Source of the DNA: Anastrepha obliqua
Lineage: Eukaryota; Arthropoda; Insecta; Diptera; Tephritidae
Direction: 5' to 3'
NCBI RefSeq assembly: GCF_027943255.1
Contig: NC_072894.1
Location: forward strand, 78,965,601 to 79,029,600
DNA: 64,000 bases
Part shown: one piece after another, positions 21,444-34,165 of the stretch
Layout of the letters: every line of letters begins with the position of its first letter
Numbering within the stretch: the stretch's first letter is position 1
Program-made: the position numbers and the translations under genes
The notes under the pieces: generated by a model
Databases searched by the model: none
What the model was told of the DNA's origin: nothing
What the model saw: only the letters and a program-made list of their open reading frames with translations

Positions 21444-22181
21444 TCAGTTAGTCTAGAAGTAACTTATCTTAATTTCACTTAACTTAAGAAATTGGTAATG
21501 ATTACTCAGCACTTTAATATAATTTTTGACAGTTAAGTTGTTTTGCATTCCCCTCTCTGAACATCCTTGTTAACCCCTTGCCTTACGATTGAATCTCGAA
21601 GAACAACGCCTGCAGACATCAAATTTAGCGCAATTCTATGAGTAGACATTTATTAAAAACAAAATTCTTAAAACCATTATCTATATTAAGGTCAATTTAG
21701 CTAGAATATAAAAAAGACCATGTGAAACAATAATAATATTTCTATTTTAACAAATTTAAAGAAATTCATATGGGCGAGGCCCGTCATTTCCACTCAAGGG
21801 GTTAATTAATGTGTCGAGAAAAATTAAACTGTGTAAATAAAATGTGTTTAAGTTTAGTAGAAATGAACGAAATGCGTTCACTTCTGTCACGTCTGCTTGA
21901 CATTTCGCTACCTCTAATGTCAATTAATTTAGTTTCAATAATTAAAAATGTCTACATACATTTATTTTTACGAATTACATAGTCGTTGATATGGCAGGCC
22001 TGATTATCTTACTATCTCTCGATTTAAGCAAGATAGAAACTCAAGAATTTATAATTTAAAAGATTCCTAAGTTTCTTTAGCTGAGTTAAGTTTTAGCCAA
22101 ACGTCAAAACAGCTTTCAATATAACAGTTGGGCAAAATATTAAGCTAAGTTAAGTTACGTAAATTACGTCTGGACTAACTG
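21444..22181. mobile_element. MITE-like element with CAGTTAGTC ends
   Basis: CAGTTAGTCTAGAAGTAACT at 21444 and, inward from 22181, CAGTTAGTCCAGACGTAATT form imperfect inverted ends, with further similarity in the cttaacttaa stretch that follows. There is no coding capacity in 738 bp. The flanking duplication could not be determined. A smaller TTAA-flanked element lies inside. Confidence 0.6.
21574..21801. mobile_element. Short TTAA-flanked element, nested
   Basis: CCCCTTG at 21574-21580 follows TTAA, and CAAGGGG precedes TTAA at 21802-21805. The 228-bp interior is non-coding. TTAA on both sides plus C/G-rich inverted ends is the pattern of non-autonomous piggyBac-like elements, but the inverted ends are only 7 bp (11 with TTAA). 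Confidence 0.5.
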
Positions 22182-22269
22182 CGTGTTAAGTACTCACAAT
22201 CTGCTGAATTCTAAGCTTCTTACGGTAAATTGAATTTTATCCACAGCCTGCCAGACATTTAGTTGTTGA

Positions 22270-22333
22270 ATTGACAGTCCTTGTGCGGATCTAAGCCCGG
22301 GTCATGCCGGTAACATAGAACGGACTGTCGAGG
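22270..22333. repeat. GC-rich hairpin-forming segment
   Basis: GACAGTCC and GGACTGTC pair around a GC-rich loop containing aagcccgggtcatgccggta, very unlike the A+T-rich surroundings. It resembles a short stretch I associate with LINE 3' ends in insects, but that memory is not firm. Confidence 0.45.
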
Positions 22334-22339
22334 AAATGC

Positions 22340-23849
22340 CGCTAGATATTTCGTGTTTGGTATTCGTTTCGGCCCCTGCTGTATGTTTGTGTATTAGAAA
22401 ATATTGATTGCTCAGCACATATTTTATTTAACTTTATTTTATTTTTATTTGGAAGGAGAATCACAAATACAAACAGTCATTAACAACACAGAAGCATATA
22501 TTTTCATGTTGAAACTCTTTTGTTTTGTGATTCAAGTGATCAACGACAAAAATTAAATATTACAAATATTCTTAAGTAAAAAACAAAAAAACGGAAAACA
22601 AAAGGTCAGCTAATTTGCTACTATAAAAAAATACAACTTTTTCCACCTCGCCATCACGCAAAGTTTTGCCTTTTCATTTTATTTTTTTGCTTTTTTGCAA
22701 TTTCTTTGTTGTTGTTATTATTGTGGCATTTTTCAACTATTTATCTCGTAAGAGTTTGCTACATTTCTTAATTTTATAACTCATCATTTCGGTTAACGCA
22801 TTTCAATCGCTGTCTCCACTTAAAATGACAAGCACTTCTATTGTGTGTGTGTGTGTGTGTGTTTCTGTGTGGGCTTGTTGTGTTGGTTTTTTTTTGTTGC
22901 TGCTTAATTTCTTAGCTTCCTCCTTAATAATATAAATTTGAATTTTTTTCTATTTTCTTTGTTTCAACTTTGATATAAAACTACTTTCTTCTTTTTTGTT
23001 AATTTACTTAGATTTTACTGCTTGCTTAAAAGCATTTTTTCTTTTTTCATTTTAAGTTTACTTGCTCACTATGTTTATTCTTTCGTGTGTTGTTTTTGTT
23101 TCTCAAATACTCTATTTTCGGCTTGTATTCCTTCTGCTGTTTTTCATTACTCATTTATTACTAAGTTGCTTTTGCATTTTGTTTTATAAAACTACATTTC
23201 TTTTAAATACAATTTTCAATGTATCTTCTTCTGTTTCTGTTTATATACCTTGTGAAACTAGTCTTTTGTTTGTTCTAAACACGATTTCACCCACCGAATA
23301 AACCAGAAAATCGCAAGTGATTTCAATTCGGCTCAATGATTTGATATCTTTTGTTAGTATGCGCGAACAAATTTCGGATGATAATTCACCTTAAAGGTTT
23401 TGTATATCAGTTCAATTCATTTTTGTTCAAGCATTAGAACGCAAGCAAAACATTTTATAAGGTAATCAACTTTTATCATCTTCGCTTAAAACAAACTAGA
23501 CATTCTATTCGAACAAAAACAAAAACACAATTTAGTTGTTTACTATGATAATAAATAAAAAAAAATTGTAATTTCATTGTCGCCGAAAATTGTGGATTTT
23601 TTCAGATAATTCTTTTACGAGTTTGTGTTTCATAATCAATATAATTATACAATTAGTAAATTTTCCTATTAAAAACATATTTTTTTGTGTATTTTATTTT
23701 ATTTTTGCTCATTGATATCGCAATCGCTCATTCTTGCAAGAGTCAATGCTTTTACAAAGCGAAGACTCGTTTAAAGAAATTTCATATCCTCAGGAACGCA
23801 GTCACCAAATTAAGATCGAAATAGCGACGAAAGTCTATAAATAATAAAT
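22340..23849. other. No gene; A-rich on minus strand
   Basis: Includes a (GT)n run at 22842-22862. The plus strand is T-rich with many ctttttg runs, the mirror of A/CAA-rich UTR-like sequence on the minus strand. Frames such as 23062-23301 are hydrophobic by T-richness only. Confidence 0.45.
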
Positions 23850-24920
23850 AAAAAAAAGTACACAAAAAATATTTTTATTTTATTACACTTCATTTTATTT
23901 TATATTATTTTACTTTTTTTTTAATTTATTTTGTATTACCTCCTTTTTTAAGTTTATATCATTTAATTTTTCGTCACATTTTTTTATTTTTATTCAATTT
24001 ATATTATTCTCTTATTAGTTGCTAGAGCACCGGCTTTGGGCGCATAGTACCGAATTATTAATTAATTTTATTTTATTTTAATTTATTTTATTTTACTTTT
24101 ATTTTATTTGATTTTCTTTTTCAGTTTAGTACATTTCACTTCATTCTAATCATTCTAATCATTTTAATTTTATTTATTTTATATTATTTTACTTTATATA
24201 ATTTTAATTTTATTTAATTTAATTTTATTTTAATTTATTTCATATCACTCTATTTTATCTTGTTTTTTTTTTTAGTTTGTAGCATTTCGTTTCGTTTTAT
24301 TTTCTTTTCTGATTTATTTTACTTCATTTAATTTTAGTTAATTAATTATGTAATTTATTATTTATTTATTTTATTTTATTTCACTTCCTTTTAATTTAAG
24401 TTTATGTTGTTTTAATTATATCTTTTTATATATTTTTGGAATTCATTTATTCAATTTTATTTTATTTAATTTGTTTTCGTTTGTTTTATTTTAATTTATT
24501 TTACTTTATTTTAATTTAATTTCATTTAAATTTATTTTAATAATTTAATTTATTTTATATTTTATTTCATTTCATTTCATTTCCTTTCATTTCATTTCAT
24601 TTCATTTCATTTCATTTCATTTCATTTCATTTCATTTCATTTCATTTCATTTCATTTTATTTTATTTTATTTTATTTTATTTTATTTTATTTTATTTTAT
24701 TTTATTTTATTTTATTTTATTTTATTTTATTTTATTTTATTTTAATATATTTTATTTTATTTTATTTTATTTTATTTTATTTTATTTTATTTCATATTAT
24801 TTTTTTTTCATTTTATTTTAATTTATTTTACTACAATTTATTTAAATTTAATATTATTTTATTTTATATTCTTTTTTCCCCTTCTGTTAATTTCATTTCA
24901 ATTTATTTGAATACAAGTCT
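23850..24920. repeat. Pentanucleotide array, TTTTA / TTTCA
   Basis: About 1 kb of ttta-rich, degenerate pentamers surrounds two clean blocks: (TTTCA)n at about 24564-24655 with one variant unit, followed directly by (TTTTA)n at about 24656-24790 with one interruption near 24745. On the minus strand these are TGAAA and TAAAA. There is no coding potential. Confidence 0.9.
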
Positions 24921-27900
24921 GAGCTCATAAAACACAAAATCATGAGAAAAAATCGCGAATTTTCAGCGACAAGCCCCAGAAAGTCTTCCATTGATTTAAA
25001 ATGCTTTACGAATAGAAAAAATGTATGGAATTGAACTTTATAAATCATTTAGAGTTCTTCTTTTATAGAAATAAGTTATATAATTTTTTTATTTTTTTAA
25101 GTAAACGGCTTCAACCACTAATTTGCACTAAATTTTATTAATCAAATACCTTTGAAATAAAACGAAATTTACGTCTTCGTCGTGTGATTTTCATTTGCTA
25201 ATTAGCTTTTGTATTTTCACATCAAATAATTTCAAAGTGAAATTGAAAAATAAAAAAGTTAAATTCTTGTAACTTCAAATATTGGAATGTAGTACATAAA
25301 TATTGGTTGAAATACAAAGTGGCCACATCGTAGTATGAATAGTTACAAGAAAATTAATTTTTCATACAAAATTTCAATTTCACAGCGAAATTATTTTAAC
25401 TAAGTCTGGCAATCAGATTTGAATATATAAAAGGCTTCAAAAAAAAAAAAAACAAAAAAAATTAAAATGCGCATTCAAATATCTTCCATGCAGCTTTGAT
25501 ATTTATAAAGCAAATTAAGTCAATTGTATATCTCATCTGTAAGGATTTTACAGTGTTTCTACAGCATTTTTTAGAGTTTTCACTTTTAAAGGAATTTGAA
25601 ATACATTTAATTTATTCACACTTGCTTGTGTATTTCGGTTATTTGCAAATCAAAAACACAAAAACAAAGTCTTTGCAAAACTTTCCCAATGCCTTTGGTT
25701 GTTGTAAAGAGTACAACTAACCTCACATACAAGCAAGAACGAATAATGCAAAGGTTTAACAAACGTTTTTGTAAATAAAGTAAATAGTAATTATGTATTT
25801 AAGAAAATTTACAAAACATTTTACCATCTAACGGTCAATAAATTTTAATAGTTTACAATTAATTAAAAAGAATTTACACGCCTCTGCACTTATGCTACTT
25901 TGAAATCCTAATGGACTTTGGCTCATTAAACTCGAAAACCGCTTAAAATAACTGTTGCTGGTTACCTCATTTGATTTGGTTACCTCCTTCAGTAGTTTCT
26001 GCTTAATATGCGTGAATATAATTAATTCCTAAATCAGTTAAACTGTTTCGCGTTGTTAGATCGACTACTCAATTTACATTTTTTATGATTGTTAATATTT
26101 CACGTTTCTAAGTTTTATTTTTGCAAACAAACATTTTTTCTTTTCAATGTCTTCAAAGTCGTATATTTTTTGGTTCATAAAAAGCACTGCGATTGGAAAA
26201 CAATGTAGGGAACATTTCAGCGCGACTTGCCTTTGCTTTGGTATACAAAGGGTGCAGCTTGGGTTTACGTAGGTTGAAACTAGTTCCACATACTACGAAA
26301 AAATCGAAGCAATTAAAAGCAAATACATAACGCCAGAATACCACAAAAAAAAAACAAGTTTTTCAAAGTAATCGAATTAGTGAGCCAAAGTCTGTATTAA
26401 ACTGTAAGGTGTTTTCCAACAACACCGCAGCAGTCTTAAAAGTATGCTATCATTTATGACAAACATATTTTAATATTTTTCTCTTACGTGCCCATAACTT
26501 CTGTCTTTCCATTTACCTTCAATGCAATTCAATTCAAATATACTTAGTTACTGACTAAGACTAAAAAAAGAGTCTTACTAATACTTAATTAAGAAGAGGA
26601 CGCTAAAGCTTAACAAAATACACTTAAAGCTACAGCAAAGTTACTGAAGGGAGTTTAAAAATAGAAACAATTTTTTCTTCTTCTCTCTTTCTTATGGTTA
26701 GACTAATGCTACAGCAATTACCTTACATAAGTCTAGTCTATGCACTTATTCCCTTTTTACTACTACTAATCTACTACTAATTTCAGTTTACTCCGTTTTT
26801 CCGCTTTGCTCCTTCTGACGTTTCAACGTTTTCGTTCAAATTATAGCTTTTTAGTTTTCTTTGTTTTTTTTCTTGGTTTTTTGTTTTCGGCGATGCCCTA
26901 CTTTCTGTTTTTCTGCACTGTATGTAAAAAATTCTACAATTTCGTTTTTCCTTGTTTATGTTTTTCTTTCTTAGCAAAAATTGCCTAATTTTCACTACAA
27001 AATTGAGTCCTTTAGCATTTCTTCGGTTAACATTTTCTCCAACTTCATCATGTCCTTACGCCCCCCTTTTTGCTTATATTCACTCAAGTATTCAACTACT
27101 GCTTGCATGCCTACTGCCATCTCATTATTGTTTGGACCTCCTCTCTTTCTTTGTTTGCTAGCTTAGCTTGGTCGTAAAACAAACTCTCATTTCCAAATTA
27201 AAAATAACTGTTTATCTTTTCTTGTTTTTTTTTTTTTTAAATGCAATTTAGTCCTCATTTCCCCTCTACTTGATTTGAATTAACATTAATGTTTTCGTAG
27301 TTTTTTTTTGCTTCCCTAAAAATTAACGCTCACAACAGCCGTTCGCCTAATAATATTAACCGCAATGGTTTCACGCTTTACGCCAGTTTGCATTGTATTA
27401 TCATTTCAACACCGCACACGCAACCAATTGTTCGTGTGCTTCGTCTTCCTTAGACCAAGAATTCTTTATTATCATCAGTGTTTAATAATGTTTTTAACTT
27501 AAACATTTAATAAATGTTTTCATTAACTTGAGAAATCCTTTTACACAAATGGATGTATATAACAAATTTTCATACATAGTAAATGTACGTATTTATGTAT
27601 GCGATTGGAGACGGAAAGTACAATGTATTAGTGTGGATTTTCTTTTATATTTTATGTCTTCTTCGTCCTATTATTATTATTATTATTATTCCTTTCTTCA
27701 TGCAAATCGGCATTTATCATCAATTTCATTGCCACTTAAATACTCTTTTTCAATGTGTAGTTTCGTTATAAACTAGCGTTTGAATTTCTTCAAAAAGTAA
27801 CAAATAAAAATATAACGGTTAAATGTCATTTATAAAATGAAAAATTCAAAGAAATTCAACAATTGTGTGTAAAATTTCCAGTAAAGTTTGCCTATATTCT

Positions 27901-30109
27901 TCATTCTCCATTCTTCATTCATCATTCTTTTCTGCAACAATTCTCTTTCATTTTCTTCATCGTCTGCTACTTCTTATCCAAGATTTCTACTTTTATTATT
28001 AAATAAATAAATTGGTTTAATCCATTCTATTCTTCTGTCCACACCTCTTCTTCCTACTCATCTCATTCAAAATGTATGTAAATACTTTAATGTACTCTAT
28101 TAAATACATTCAAAATTCCTTGCATCTTTGCGGGTATTCAGTTATTGATTACATACATGGTTTGGCGCTTCTGATTGCCGTTGGCTGGCCAGCATTTAAT
28201 TTAGTTTCGTTTTTATTACATAATTAAATACTCAAAAATACAATCATTTACGCCTCCCTCTCCCATAAATTACGCTTTTCGCCTATACCCCGCCCCCCCC
28301 CCCCCTTTATTTATTTGCACACGCGCCTATTCGATCATTGCTGGGCAGCCATTTTTCTGTTGTTTAATACTCTGCAAATTTTTTTCATACGCTTTATCTT
28401 TTATCTTTTACTATGCAACTTCTTTTCTTTTCCTTCATTTGGCGCTTCTTATTTCAAGTTATGCTCATTGCATACAAATCTCATTTTACTTTACTTTGCT
28501 TCTCTCTTAGCTTTCTGCGCGTTGCTTCTTGATTTTGTTTTATCTTTAAGTATGTGTGTATGTGTATGTTTAGCTTAGTCTTTACATTTCTCTTCATTTT
28601 AATGATTTATCTTTAAAATGTTTCACTACTCTCATTCAGAATCATAATTTTCGCATACAAATATAAAGTATTATTTTTTGTTTAATTCTCTTCATATGCT
28701 TCTCTAGTTTTGGTTTCTTTTTCTTTCATTTGGATCATTACAGTAAACTGCAATAAATATTGGAATCTGTTCCCAGTTTTAATATTTTCATAGTAGCAAT
28801 TGTTGTATTTGTTTTCTTAATTTGTTTACATTTATTGTTGTTGGTTGTTGGTTGTTGCCCATTTCCTTGTCGCTGTTGCTGTTCCTGTTGTTGCTTCTGT
28901 TTAAAGATTGGTTTAATGTTGTATTGTTGTTGTGTGTTGCTATCGTTTTGTCTCTCCTCACCGTATTCAATCTTGTTGTTTTTGTTTTATTATTATTGCA
29001 TATACTATTACTGCATATGTTGTTGTTTATCGCATTTATCCGATTCCATTTCCAGCTCCCATTAGAGCGTCAATCGCGGCATCATAATATTACATCTATA
29101 AGTGGAAATTTTCTTTATTTAGTAATGATGATCACTTATTAAAAAAAATTTTATTCATATTAAAGACAGATATTTAGGTAAAGATGCTCATGTATAAGAA
29201 TATTTATACGTATAAAATAAAGAAGCAACTGGGTCGTTGCACTAACTGTCGTATAACTTACATAGTAGAACCTGCATAATTAGACCAACCAGTCAGATAG
29301 GCATCATATTTTTAACTTTAAGATAATTTCATAGACTACCACGGCCTACTATAGAAATAGAGCAAGTAATAGCACTGCTCTGTATTGTATGCATATGTGT
29401 GTATATATGTAAAGCCCCCTTTTCGAAACTAAAGAATTAAATGAGGTGCAGGGTGCTTCATCCTCAGAAGTCCCCTTCCTACTCCTTTCAATGTACCAAA
29501 AAATTATACAGCAGTTTATATGTATGCATATCTACAGTAAAAAGAACCTTACTGGTCTAAATTGGACGGATAAAATATTATCAATTAATATACATATAAT
29601 AAGCAATCAAATTTAGAATTTTTACAAAGTTTCATCTAGATAAATAAAAATCAAGAAGATTCGCATTAAATTTCCAAAGTGCATCAGCAATGGATGCAGT
29701 ACGCGCAAAGTTAGTCTCGTGGTGTTTTTTTCTTGCAATGTGGCATTAACATTCATTCCGCCCTACGCCAGAAATCACGCGGTAGTATTTTCGTTTTCTT
29801 TTCTCAAACTTTTATACTGTGATCAGGCGAATGTGTGGCATCTTCTACCTTCTACAAAAAGTAAGGGTGAGCAGTGTTCAGCTGATTTTTGATTTTCTGT
29901 GTACAAAAGTTCGTCCAATTAGTTGTACCAAACCTTTAAGTGATACACAAAAATGAAGTAAGCCATTCTGTTTATATTCTATATTCTACTTGTATAACCT
30001 ATAATAATATTAATATATCACACCAAGGTGGAAATAATATATACAGAAGGCGTCGACAAGATTAAGCCATTAATCTCGATGATTTTAAAGGAACCACTTA
30101 ATTTGCTGA
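24921..30109. other. No gene fixed; possible long UTR/intron of minus-strand gene
   Basis: Long T/C-rich plus strand. From about 26.6 to 29.1 kb the minus strand is rich in A, CAA and CAG-type runs (around 28830-28930: caacaacaggaacagcaaca), a flavour common in fly neural-gene 3' UTRs. It also has an ATT microsatellite at 27671-27691 and a C run at 28292-28306. No recognisable transposon is seen here, in contrast to the flanks. The open frames (26783-27166, 28315-29142) are composition artefacts. Assignment to shep is a guess. Confidence 0.35.
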
Positions 30110-30362
30110 CGTAACTAGAGATATGTCGTCCGAATAGATACAAACGCTCCGGCTTTGAAAGTATTCGATGCGGTACCAGCTGCTGGTAGCAGAGGAAGAG
30201 GAAGGCCTCCTTTGCGTTGGAAAGATCAGGTGGAGAAGGACTTGGCTTAACTTGGTGTGTCCAACTGGTGCCGGTTAGTACGAGAAAGAAACGACTGGCG
30301 CGCTTTGTTAAACTCGGCAAAAATCGCGTAAGTGGTTTTCGCGCCAATTAAAAAGAAGAAGA
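30110..30362 (+). mobile_element. LINE 3' fragment (reverse transcriptase ORF end)
   Basis: The plus strand gives YVVRIDTNAPALKVFDAVPA, GSRGRGRPPLRWKDQVEKDL, then (after one stop) LGVSNWCRLVRERNDWRALL and NSAKIA before a stop. GRPPLRWKDQVEKDL...LGVxNW...R.ERxxWRALLNSAK is the usual ORF end of a group of insect non-LTR elements. It finishes in aaaaagaagaagaagag, a likely degenerate tail. Only the last ~80 residues survive. Confidence 0.8.
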
Positions 30363-32610
30363 AGAGCTGGGGATATAGCAGCGATTTGTGCACGTCAGTG
30401 TTTGGCAAAAACTGATATTGTGTTGGTTATGTACGAAAAAATTTAACACAATCTCCGCTCATGTTACTTCGTTGTCGTCTGAACAGTATTCGGTGTATTG
30501 TATTCGTGAGTGATAGAATACAAAGTTGCGCCTTCCGAATTCACCGTGTCGTCAGGCTCGATGAATAAACAAACAAAAGGAAGGGGAATCACTTGTTTCT
30601 GAGCAGAACGAGTAGGCGAAATCAATAGAAACTACAAAATACAAGAAATTATACTCGCACACAAACTTTCTTGCCACAGAGAAAAAAACTAAAAAATGCT
30701 TTTGGAGGCTTTATGTTAATTTATGCTTTCACACGGCACTTTATTTTCATTAGTTTGTTTAGTTTAAATCTCACAAATTACAATTTTCCCAAGCCATTCA
30801 CTGAATTTTCACAAACACGTAATGTCTCCTCCTTTTGTTTGTTTTGTATTGGTATGGAGCCTGATGTTAGACTTGCCAAAATTGCGGAAAATAACGTAAC
30901 TGTTTTGTGACGCCACATTCAGTATTCAATTCGCCTGGGATTGTATTAAACTAACCTCACTTTACACATTTTGCTTTAATTTTATATGCAAATCTCTCTC
31001 TGTCTAATCTTTTGTGACGTAACAGGCAAAGTTACTCTCACAATTTTGGTTCGGATGGCCAAACCTTGTAATCCATCGTTCTTGATATGACATGGTGCCG
31101 AGAGCTTAACCATTTTCGAGATATTCGCTTTTAAAATTTATTTTAAAAAATATTATTTTGCTGGTTATTGTTAGTTTTTCTTCTTTAGTTAAAGGGTTTG
31201 AATCAATGAAAGAGGTATAATGATAAGAAAAACTAACAAACATTAAGAAACTGCTTCTGTGACCATCTACCAATTATGTCTTAATTAAGATCTTAATCAG
31301 ACATTGAGAAGACGACCCTAAGTGTACATATGTAATTTCATCAAAAGCGAAATAATATTGTGGAAATGGAAAAGTGCTCAACACCAGAGCTTCTCCCCCA
31401 TTTACAGTACTCACGCTTACAGATGATTTCCATTAACCTTAAAAGCCACATGAAATAAGGGACTCATTATTGCCAGTTATTGCTTCTGAATTGGACTTAC
31501 ACCTATTGATTGATTTGTTTACAGAAGTGAGAAGTGCTGTATAGTATTAAGCATAGTACTAAGTTCGCATTTCACGTGAAATGGCTGTCACAATCCATAC
31601 AAACTGCGTTGCCGTGAAATATGCGTGGAATTTCATATGTATCTCACGGCAAAATATGATAGTACTCACCTAACGCTGTGAAAGCTTCGCGCAACATTTT
31701 TTCACACCAATTTAAAATGCAAATGTCATTTAAATTGTGCATGAAGTGCCTGAGTTCGAATACTCCAAAGAAATGGTAATTTAGAGCGAAACGTATTCGA
31801 TTTTTTGTCTGCCAATATATATATGTGGTCATTTGAATATTATAGAACATTTTAGAGCATGGACAGTCTAGAAACAGTCACGAACTTCGTCGATTACACC
31901 GGCTATAATTATAACATAAGCAACTTAATGCACGACTTTAGTGTTCTATTTCCAGAAATGCACACCTAATAAATAGGGAATGCGCTGCAATAACCTTAAT
32001 GCGGCCCTGCAATCTTCAGCAGAGAAAATTGTGCAGCAAATGAATAGTATTGTGGAGTTAAAAAAAGCAGAGATGAAGCCTCTTTTACAGCACTTGGAGT
32101 TACTTCTGTAAGAGTTGCCGTAAACCAAGGCGAATATGTTGGGCGCAAAATTCACACATGGTTTACGAGGGGGTTGAACAGCACCAAAGGAACAAAACAA
32201 TTCGAAAAAAAAAGAAAAAAGAGGTTGTCTGTAAAGTCGGTTTACTGACGATAGTTTAACGTGACAACGTCATAAGAAAATATTGATGGAATGGTTGCAA
32301 TTTTCAAAACAAAATTTTAATTTTATTTGTTTGATAGATATTTTGTATGGATATAGAGGAGGAGGTAAATGGAATTGCAATGGAATAGGTCAAGTTACAT
32401 TTACACAAACGTGAAAAATGACGAAACATTTATCAAATTCATGAAAGATATCTTCAATTTCGATTGTGCATCAGACGTTAATAAGTCAACAACACTAAGA
32501 GGCACCTTCATCGATTTCTCTTTTTCAAGACACTTTACACTCGAAACACTCCCTTTCATTTCCTACTTTTTCTATCATCATCCTATTCTCAACACAGAAA
32601 TGGTTCATTA
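30363..32610. other. No gene supported
   Basis: Mixed sequence. A minus frame at 32200-31946 (84 codons, NFAPNIFALVYGNSYRSNSK) is less A+T-rich than its surroundings and may be transposon-derived, but I do not recognise it. Short inverted segments occur near 31570-31650 (cacgtgaaat / gccgtgaaat). No promoter or RNA gene was recognised. Confidence 0.4.
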
Positions 32611-33700
32611 CCATGCACACAGCAAGAAGGCATATGCAAATACAAGTATGTATGTGAATTTATATAAAGCGTTTTTCAGTAAGAGCGCTTCAACTTTTTT
32701 TTTTAATAAAACACAAACGGTTTGACTTTTTTAACTAATTTTTTTTTATTATCGAGTTTGAACATATATAATACATTTAAGTATGAAATTCGTGCACGTT
32801 TTACGAAGTCCAATCGTTGAACCCAATTTTCGACCACTCTTTTGCATAAATCGGCCGAAACTCCAGCAATTTCGCGATCAATATTGGCTCTGAGCTAACA
32901 AATCGTCGTCGGCTTGTTACTGTAGACCAATGACTTCACATAACCCCAAAGAAAATAGTCTAGAGGCGTCAAATCACACGAGCGCGGCGGCCATTCGACC
33001 GGTCCATTTCTGGAAATAATGCGCTCATCGAACTTACTCTTCAACAAATCAATTGTAGCGTGTGCTGTGTGGCTTGTGGCTCCGTCCTGTTGAAACCACA
33101 TGTCGTCTAAGTCCATACCATTCGATTGCGGCCAAAAATAATCATTTATCATGTCGCGGTATCGATTTCCATTCACAGTAAAGTGGCGATCGTTCTCGTC
33201 AACGAAAAAATATGGGCCAATTACGCCGCCGGCATGTAAACCGCACCAAACAGTGATTTTTTCGGGATGCAACGGTGCCTCATGAATCACGTTTTGATTG
33301 CTTTCTGCCCAGTAATGCATATTTTGCTTGTTGACAAAGCCATTGAGCTAAAAGTGAGCTTCATCACTGAAGATGATTTTTTGGAAAATTTATAAATTTT
33401 CATGAAAAATTTGCACGATTTGGAATCGTTGCTCAAGTGTGTAGCGTTCCATGATGAAATGTATACTAATGAAGTTTACTAATGACAGCGAAAAATAAAA
33501 AATATTACGTCGTTCGCCCTCCTTATCGGAAAAAAGTTGAAGCGCACCTATTGAAAAACGCTATACATATGCGCATATACATACATATATATGCTCACTC
33601 AAGTAGGACTGAGCCAGATGTCGAACGTTGCCGAACGCGGAGCCGATTGTGCTCTTTGTCGTTCGTTCCGCGCTCTCGCTTGGAGTTCAAGCACATTAGC
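32611..33700 (+). repeat. Segmental repeat copy 1, split by a DD41D insertion
   Basis: agaaggcatatgcaaataca (32625) up to gtgaatttatata at 32666, then, beyond the insertion, tacatatgcgcatatacata to about 33700 (tgtcgttcgttccgcgct), match the uninterrupted copy at 34010-34165. The repeat also contains tcgaacgttgccg. It may be part of a retroelement LTR, but its class is not established. Confidence 0.75.
32667..33561 (-). mobile_element. DD41D family A copy, ~895 bp
   Basis: Ends (read on minus) GCGTTTTTCAATAGGTGCGC and, at the left edge, GCGTTTTTCAGTAAGAGCGC lie at a TA. The minus strand starts MERYTLEQRFQIVQIFHENL then jumps to KIIFSDEAHF, so the HTH linker region is deleted. The catalytic part 33320-32895 is open and contains IGPYFFVDENDRHFTVNGNR, FQQDGATSHT and LTPLDYFLWG with 41 residues between the two D. 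A stop after KPTTIC interrupts the C terminus, and another stop lies just before LNGFVNKQNM. This is a non-autonomous or dead copy with a nearly complete catalytic core. Confidence 0.85.
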
Positions 33701-34004
33701 TTACATTTCTTTGCGTACGGAATAGATTCGTATATTTGATATGTCCATATGACTTGTATGCATCTTTACATATAGATTTGTTCTTTTTGAAAATTGCGCG
33801 AAATTGTGTTATATATGTATATGCATGTTTATATACATATATTAGTATACAACATATCTTATAAGGTATATGGTAAATATTACCATACATTTTTTCCTTC
33901 ATATATATAATAATAAAAAAATTAATAATAACATTAAAACAACAGGTATTATTAACAAACTTGGTTTTATTTTAAATTCTTCAAGTAAATCAAATTAATA
34001 ATAA

Positions 34005-34165
34005 TCAATAAGAAGGCATATGCAAATACAAGTACGTGAATTTATATATGTACATATGCGCATATACATACATATATACGCTCACTTAAGTAGGAGAGAG
34101 CAAGATGTCGAACGTTGCCGTTCGTTTGCTTTGTCGTTCGTTCCGCGCTTTCGCTTGCAGTTCAT
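34005..34165 (+). repeat. Segmental repeat copy 2, empty site
   Basis: Matches both sides of the DD41D insertion at 32667-33561: agaaggcatatgcaaataca, gtgaatttatatatgtacat, gcgcatatacatacatatat, then gctcact and tcgaacgttgccg. It thus records the pre-insertion state. Confidence 0.75.

Noticed and set aside
24540..24800. CRISPR-like or satellite array
   Set aside because: Units are 5 bp with no spacers; it is a simple microsatellite.
26783..27166. Four overlapping frames on both strands
   Set aside because: They follow base composition only (Lys/Arg/Asn on minus, Phe/Leu on plus); no motif.
28315..29142. Overlapping hydrophobic frames resembling membrane proteins
   Set aside because: The hydrophobicity comes from T-rich codons in low-complexity DNA; frames in two registers look alike and there is no gene context.
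31550..31660. Short inverted segments with gtgaaat
   Set aside because: Arms are short and imperfect; no flanking duplication could be identified.
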